Shown here piece by piece: positions 6,376 to 9,134 of a DNA stretch of 9,134 nt (the first letter of the stretch is position 1; each line of letters begins with the position of its first letter). The notes under the pieces were generated by a model, which saw only the letters and a list, made by a program, of their open reading frames with translations, did no database searches and was not told the origin of the DNA. The DNA is from Archaeoglobi archaeon (lineage in GTDB: Archaea > Halobacteriota > Archaeoglobi > Archaeoglobales > Archaeoglobaceae). The position numbers and the translations under genes were made by a program. The stretch lies in contig QNUZ01000089.1 in NCBI GenBank assembly GCA_004347865.1, positions 1 to 9,134 on the forward strand, in the 5' to 3' direction.

Positions 6376-6579
6376 TTACCTCCATTTCTTTGGTCTGCAA
6401 TTCTTGCAAACTGGGACAACTTCTATGAATTCGTCGTAAAGTCCCCTTTTCCAAACTCCGACATAGTGAAGGTCATCAAAGCACACCGGTTTTTTACAAA
6501 AGAAACACTCACGCCAGTCCTTATTCTTATCTTTAATATTAAGTTCTCTCCTACAGGTTTCACATCTCACGATTTCCAT
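6376..6579 (-). CDS. Small zinc-binding protein with eight potential ligands (cross-brace-like)
   Basis: This 67-residue cytoplasmic protein is of unrecognised family. Its cysteines and one histidine fall as C6-x2-C9-x15-C25-x2-C28-x4-C33-x4-H38-x19-C58-x2-C61. That is four pairs, enough to hold two zinc ions in an interleaved arrangement like RING, FYVE or AN1 domains; the CFFCKKPVCFDDLH part is reminiscent of AN1. A mononuclear zinc ribbon made of the first and last pairs is also possible. The ATG start at 6579 has an AGGTGA ribosome binding site that includes the stop codon of the upstream CBS gene. Its position between a CBS-pair protein and a GNAT enzyme suggests a shared process. Function unknown: adaptor, nucleic-acid or protein binding are all open. 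Confidence 0.75.
   Translation of the reverse strand: MEIVRCETCRRELNIKDKNKDWRECFFCKKPVCFDDLHYVGVWKRGLYDEFIEVVPVCKNCRPKKWR
6378..6383 (-). promoter_or_regulatory. Shine-Dalgarno sequence of the GNAT gene
   Basis: On the minus strand GGAGGT precedes the GTG at 6372 by five bases and overlaps the last codons and first base of the stop of the zinc-protein gene. It decides the GTG start. Confidence 0.75.
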
Positions 6580-6585
6580 TGTGAT

Positions 6586-6951
6586 TCACCTTCCTAAAAC
6601 TCTAACCAAATCAGAAGATGTAAATATGCCCTTTATTTCGCCATCTTCCATTACCAAAAGCCTCCTTATTTTCATGTCCGCCATAATCTTCGCAGCTTCC
6701 CTAACATCGTAATCAGGAGAAACAACTATTAGAGGGTACGAAGCGTGCTTACCAACCTCATCATCAAGACTCCCTGAAAGCATAACCTTGGATAGCAAAT
6801 CTCTTTCTGTAAAAATCCCAAATGGTTTTCCCTCTTTGGATACGATAACGCTACCAATTCTGTTCTCCCCCATAATTCTACATACTTCCCTCACTTTTGT
6901 GTTATAGTCAACCATAACGACTTTTCTAGTCATAACATCTCCTATCTTCAT
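6586..6951 (-). CDS. Two-CBS-domain protein
   Basis: This 121-residue protein consists almost only of a CBS pair (Bateman module). Such pairs bind adenosine-containing ligands (AMP, ATP, SAM or NAD) and usually act as energy or ligand sensors. The first CBS runs about 1-56 (IGDVMTRKVVMVDYNTKVREVCRIM, then GIFTERDLL). The second runs about 66-119 (YPLIVVSPDYDVREAAKIM, then GIFTSSDLVRVL). The TERD and SSD ends of the two repeats are the usual ribose/phosphate-contacting positions. It heads the operon CBS, zinc protein, GNAT with gaps of six and three bases. The start at 6951 has a box A about 20-29 bases upstream; the internal ATG of VMTRK would remove the first strand. The effector and ligand are unknown. 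Regulation of an operon partner is inferred. Confidence 0.92.
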   Translation of the reverse strand: MKIGDVMTRKVVMVDYNTKVREVCRIMGENRIGSVIVSKEGKPFGIFTERDLLSKVMLSGSLDDEVGKHASYPLIVVSPDYDVREAAKIMADMKIRRLLVMEDGEIKGIFTSSDLVRVLGR

Positions 6952-6970
6952 GTCAAGGAATTGACAAATA

Positions 6971-6980
6971 AAGTATATTT
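6971..6980 (-). promoter_or_regulatory. Box A of the CBS-zinc-GNAT operon
   Basis: On the minus strand this reads AAATATACTT, ending 19 bases before the ATG at 6951, which suggests a leaderless or nearly leaderless mRNA. The 81-base divergent spacer to hjc (6952-7032) contains only a weak A/T stretch (6999-7010, AAAATAGATAAC) at the right distance for the opposing gene. Confidence 0.5.
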
Positions 6981-7032
6981 CACTTTCTCTACAATCGTAA
7001 AATAGATAACCACAAAAAAAGCTTGAAGCCTG

Positions 7033-7431
7033 ATGAAAAGAAAGGGTTCCCGTTTCGAAAGAGATCTAATTGAAGAGCTATGGAAAAACGGTTTTGCAGC
7101 CATAAGAGTTGCAGGAAGCGGAGTTTCTCACTTTCCATGTCCCGACATAGTTGCAGGAGATGGAAAGAGGTTTTTTGCAATTGAAGTAAAGATGAGAAGT
7201 TCTCTTCCACTATATCTAACCGAAGAAGAGATTGAAAAACTAAGAAGATTTTCCGAAGTTTTTGGAGCAGAGGAAATAATAGCCCTGAAACTTCCAAGAA
7301 AGAAGTGGAGATTCTTTAAACCAGAAGAGCTGGGAGAAACGAGCAAGGGTTACAGAATTGACGATGATATCTATGCGAAAGGTAAAGATATATTCGACCT
7401 GAAAGGACTTAAGCAGATTAAGCTTGAATAA
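7033..7431 (+). CDS. hjc: Archaeal Holliday junction resolvase Hjc
   Basis: Hjc is a dimeric, metal-dependent endonuclease that cuts four-way DNA junctions during recombination and repair. The 132-residue length fits the archaeal family (about 120-135). The nuclease-fold residues are visible: E9 in GSRFERDLI, D38 in CPDIVAGDGKR, and E51-x-K53 in FFAIEVKMR. The GSRFERDL opening, RVAGSG loop and WRFF near the C-terminal third also match the family. Compared with Pyrococcus-type Hjc, there are about five extra residues between AGSG and PDIVA (VSHFPC). It is monocistronic, divergent from the CBS operon. Its last 14 bases overlap the convergent SpoIIM-like gene, so the two mRNAs are complementary at their 3' ends. 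Confidence 0.93.
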   Translation: MKRKGSRFERDLIEELWKNGFAAIRVAGSGVSHFPCPDIVAGDGKRFFAIEVKMRSSLPLYLTEEEIEKLRRFSEVFGAEEIIALKLPRKKWRFFKPEELGETSKGYRIDDDIYAKGKDIFDLKGLKQIKLE

Positions 7432-7960
7432 AAGAAATCATAACGGTCTCTATTACTGCAGCAACCGTGAGCATTGGGAGAACCACTTTCAAAAATCTAT
7501 TAGTGGCGTGTCTCATGTGCTTATCGATGTTCTTTCTATCTTTTACAAACTGTATACCAAGCCACACACCATAACTCGAAGCTATTATTATTGCCGGAAT
7601 TTCCACTATGCCATGGGGAAGTATTTTCGCAAGAAATGTCAAAGTTCCAATTTCATCCCCCACAACTTTGGCAAATATACCTATCACAGCCCCATTGATT
7701 GCAACGAATAAAATAGGAGGTATACCCAGCAAAACACCCAATGTCATAGCGACAAATGATTTTATGCTGTTGTTCAGTAATATAATAGCAAAAACAGTAA
7801 TAGGAGGTATTTCTCTTAGATTTAGATTTTCGAACCATTCCCTGATCATCTCAATTTCCTTTTTTGTATAATCTGGAAAAATCCCCGCAAAGAAGTATCC
7901 GAAGTAGCATGAAAGGACGAAGAGGATTGAAAGGGAAATAAAGATATTTCTAATTCCCAT
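7418..7960 (-). CDS. SpoIIM-like (DUF95) integral membrane protein
   Basis: This is a 180-residue membrane protein of the stage II sporulation M family, which is widespread in non-sporulating archaea, where its role is unknown; the sporulation name is historical. The signature is LPHGIVEIPAIIIASSYGVWLG (about 114-135), very close to the family's conserved block. Hydrophobic segments lie at about 5-27, 54-76, 79-100, 115-137 and 157-178. In Bacillus the protein takes part in a septal peptidoglycan-degrading complex; no partners of that type are here. Archaeal roles in membrane remodelling or permease-like functions are speculation. The ATG at 7960 has a box A (7979-7986) about 19-26 bases away, shared as a palindrome with the ccmC promoter. 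Confidence 0.88.
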   Translation of the reverse strand: MGIRNIFISLSILFVLSCYFGYFFAGIFPDYTKKEIEMIREWFENLNLREIPPITVFAIILLNNSIKSFVAMTLGVLLGIPPILFVAINGAVIGIFAKVVGDEIGTLTFLAKILPHGIVEIPAIIIASSYGVWLGIQFVKDRKNIDKHMRHATNRFLKVVLPMLTVAAVIETVMISFIQA

Positions 7961-7978
7961 AATAAAAATTAGTCTGGG

Positions 7979-7996
7979 ATTAAAAACCTTTTTAAT
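7979..7996. promoter_or_regulatory. Back-to-back palindromic TATA elements serving divergent genes
   Basis: ATTAAAAACCTTTTTAAT is a perfect 8+2+8 inverted repeat. Each arm reads TTTTTAAT toward its own gene. The arm edges lie 19 bases from the SpoIIM-like ATG (7960) and 20 bases from the CcmC ATG (8016), so both promoters are symmetric and probably leaderless. The BRE position of each promoter falls inside the TATA box of the other. Confidence 0.6.
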
Positions 7997-8015
7997 CTCC
8001 TATCGAATTCACTCT

Positions 8016-8633
8016 ATGGAAAAATTTGCAAAATTGCTGCTGACTATCGGGTTAATCTTGCTCCTATATGGATCATACACCGCTTATACAATTTCAGCAA
8101 AAATAGAAAGCTATAGAATAGTCTTTTTCCATGTCCCTTCGGCTATAACTTCATATTTTGCATTTACAGTCTCATTCGTGTCCGCAATACTGTTCCTTCG
8201 GGAAGAGAATCCCAGAAAAGATCTTCTAGCATACATTTCTGCAAAATACGGATTTTCTATGGCCGCTGCAGCGTTCATAAGTGGTGCAATTTGGGCTAAG
8301 GTAACTTGGGGTGCCTACTTCAACTGGTTCGAAATAAGGGAGACCGTTGTACTACTCCTTCTATTTGTCTATGCAGTCTATTTCTCCATAAGAAATGTTG
8401 TGGAAAACGACAGAGCCCGAGTGTCTTCCATATACCTTATAATAGCATTTGTAACTGTCCCGTTTAGCTACGTGGTCGGATTTTTCTCTCCACTACATCC
8501 AAGACCCTTTGAATCGGAATTCTCTCAAGAGTGGATGGCAAATTTAGCCATTATGATCTTCGCATTCCTTTTGCTCTATGTAGCCTACACCATATTGGAA
8601 TACAAGCTCAGTCTAGAACCAAAACACTCATAA
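8016..8633 (+). CDS. ccmC: CcmC-type heme transport protein for cytochrome c maturation
   Basis: This is a predicted six-helix membrane protein of the heme handling protein superfamily. CcmC presents heme on the outer face of the membrane for transfer to CcmE during c-type cytochrome assembly. Two axial histidine candidates are placed as in the family: H39 in FFHVPSA and H161 in SPLHPRP. The tryptophan-rich segment between them is W98-G-A-Y-F-N-W104-F-E-I-R108. It keeps the WG...W...R outline but lacks the classical WWD residues, having E106 near the usual Asp. The 205-residue length is shorter than E. coli CcmC (about 245). No ccmE, ccmF or ABC subunits follow; the next feature is a tRNA gene 26 bases downstream. 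Presence of the gene suggests c-type cytochromes in this organism. Confidence 0.88.
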   Translation: MEKFAKLLLTIGLILLLYGSYTAYTISAKIESYRIVFFHVPSAITSYFAFTVSFVSAILFLREENPRKDLLAYISAKYGFSMAAAAFISGAIWAKVTWGAYFNWFEIRETVVLLLLFVYAVYFSIRNVVENDRARVSSIYLIIAFVTVPFSYVVGFFSPLHPRPFESEFSQEWMANLAIMIFAFLLLYVAYTILEYKLSLEPKHS

Positions 8634-8659
8634 AACTTGAACTACTTTTTGTTTTAAAG

Positions 8660-8734
8660 GGGCTCGTAGCCTAGCACGGATATGGCGGCAGCCTCCTAAG
8701 CTGCAGGTCGCGGGTTCAAATCCCGCCGGGCCCG
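8660..8734 (+). tRNA. tRNA-Arg, anticodon CCT
   Basis: A complete cloverleaf of 75 bases is visible. Acceptor strands GGGCTCG (8660-8666) and CGGGCCC (8727-8733) pair with one G-U, and the discriminator is G8734. The D-arm begins at 8669 (GCC pairing with GGC). The anticodon stem GCAGC/GCTGC closes the loop CTCCTAA, putting CCT at 8695-8697, which reads AGG (Arg). The T-arm is GCGGG-TTCAAAT-CCCGC. There is no intron, and CCA is not encoded, as is usual in many archaea. A weak A/T element near 8629-8638 (CATAAAACTT) is at promoter distance. Confidence 0.97.
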
Positions 8735-8800
8735 CTGTTTATCGATTTAAATCTTCTAATAGTCTCAAAATGCGTTTTAATTGCACCATCTGAAATTAGG

Positions 8801-8818
8801 AGGTCCAAAATTGGACCT
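8801..8818. repeat. Perfect 18-bp palindrome
   Basis: AGGTCCAAAATTGGACCT reads the same on both strands. It sits 66 bases downstream of the tRNA gene and just before repeat copy 3, and is followed by TTTAG. It may act as a dimeric regulator site, or as a hairpin (AGGTCC stem, AAAATT loop) in a transcript. No coding sequence overlaps it. Confidence 0.6.
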
Positions 8819-8835
8819 TTAGCTCCAGAGATTTG

Positions 8836-8970
8836 GCGAACTGTCCCTCGACCAAAACCGTAGGATTTCGCCTTTAAGCTTGAACTTTACGCTTTTCCAG
8901 CCTATCTACTAGTTTTGGAGGCCTTTAATCCAGAACTGAATTTCTGAGTTTTCGGACAATTTCTTATAAA
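8836..8970 (-). repeat. Copy 3 of the IS200/IS605-end-like repeat, strongly decayed
   Basis: The outline follows copy 2. The start GCGAACTGTCCC (8836-8847) corresponds to GTGAGCTGCTCC. TCGACC then TAGGATTTCGCC parallels ACGACT...AGGGCTTCCGGC, and TTTAAG plus TTTACGC parallels GTTAAG plus TTCACGC. The end CAGAACTGAATTTCTG hairpin, GAGTTTTCGG and AATTTCTTATAAA match the copy 2 end by position and partly by base. The hairpin pairs by a different sequence (CAGAA/TTCTG), which suggests structure kept while bases changed. It is about 20 bases longer than copy 2. Confidence 0.42.
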
Positions 8971-8976
8971 TTCTTG

Positions 8977-9015
8977 TTTAAATATGGAAAAACCAAAAAT
9001 TTTAAATATGGAAAA
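8977..9015 (+). promoter_or_regulatory. Duplicated TATA-like promoter elements before the lipoprotein gene
   Basis: TTTAAATATGGAAAA occurs twice without mismatch (8977-8991 and 9001-9015), 24 bases apart. The TTTAAATA of the second copy (9001-9008) ends 22 bases before the ATG at 9030, the spacing expected for box A of a leaderless mRNA. The first copy could give a second, longer transcript start or be a regulator site. Confidence 0.55.
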
Positions 9016-9029
9016 TAATAAACAATATT

Positions 9030-9134
9030 ATGGATTCGAAAAAAGTTGTTTTGGGTTTAGGGCTAGTATTGGTAATAGCATTCCTCGGGTGCGCTGAACA
9101 GCCTCCAGCAACTCCAACACCCACAACTCCTCCC
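9030..9134 (+). CDS. N-terminus of a lipoprotein (partial)
   Basis: The 35 visible residues begin MDSKKVVLGLGLVLVIAFLGC. This is a short positive start, a hydrophobic core and the lipobox FLGC with the modified cysteine at 21. A proline/threonine-rich linker follows (PPATPTPTTPP), typical of archaeal surface lipoproteins such as solute-binding proteins or secreted electron carriers. The window ends inside the linker, so the mature domain and function are unknown. The ATG at 9030 is supported by the box A 22 bases upstream. Confidence 0.8.
   Translation, partial: MDSKKVVLGLGLVLVIAFLGCAEQPPATPTPTTPP

Noticed and set aside
7030..7036. CTGATGA as box C of a C/D-box guide RNA
   Set aside because: It coincides with the hjc start codon and no properly spaced D, C' and D' boxes were found.
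7424..7871. Plus-strand open frames opposite the SpoIIM-like gene
   Set aside because: The minus-strand frame has clear membrane segments and the LPHGIVEIPA signature; the plus-strand frames have no family features.
8660..8734. tRNA-Arg as an integration site of a mobile element
   Set aside because: No integrase gene or duplicated tRNA 3' end is visible in the window.

Overview
The window looks like chromosomal DNA of a thermophilic euryarchaeon, most probably a member of the Archaeoglobales (Archaeoglobus, Geoglobus or Ferroglobus type). This is an inference from gene content: a fused ADP-forming acyl-CoA synthetase, an archaeal Holliday junction resolvase Hjc, an archaeal SpoIIM-like membrane protein and a CcmC heme-handling protein. 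Two further traits fit: A/T-rich archaeal box A elements lie about 20-28 bases before most start codons, and a tRNA gene lacks an encoded CCA. No species can be named from the sequence alone.

Layout. Bases 1-43 hold the last codons of a plus-strand gene. An intergenic stretch to 310 carries a degenerate repeat copy and a tandem duplicated A/T palindrome. A GT4-type glycosyltransferase (311-1384, minus) is divergent from an HtpX-type membrane metalloprotease (1543-2541, plus). A second repeat copy (2586-2700) separates htpX from a two-gene operon: a fused alpha-beta ADP-forming acyl-CoA synthetase (2798-4846), translationally coupled to a P-loop/DRTGG protein related to the N-terminal part of phosphotransacetylase (4843-5880). 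Facing this operon is a tight minus-strand operon (6951 to 5884) of a CBS-pair protein, a 67-residue zinc-binding protein with eight potential ligands, and a GNAT acetyltransferase. Then come Hjc (plus, 7033-7431), a SpoIIM-like protein (minus, 7418-7960), CcmC (plus, 8016-8633) and tRNA-Arg(CCT) (8660-8734). A third, strongly decayed repeat copy (8836-8970) and tandem promoter-like repeats lead to the start of a lipoprotein that runs off the window (9030-9134).

How the parts relate. The clearest functional unit is the acyl-CoA synthetase plus its coupled P-loop/DRTGG partner, an ATP-conserving acyl-CoA step with a possible dedicated regulatory subunit. The CBS, zinc-finger and GNAT genes form a second unit, with each downstream ribosome binding site built into the end of the gene before it. 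The rest are mostly single genes with leaderless-looking promoters.

The most unusual non-coding signal is the three-copy repeat. Read on the minus strand, it resembles the hairpin-bearing ends of IS200/IS605-type (TnpB-associated) elements. It could instead be a small-RNA family on the plus strand. I saw no full transposase, CRISPR array or defence locus.
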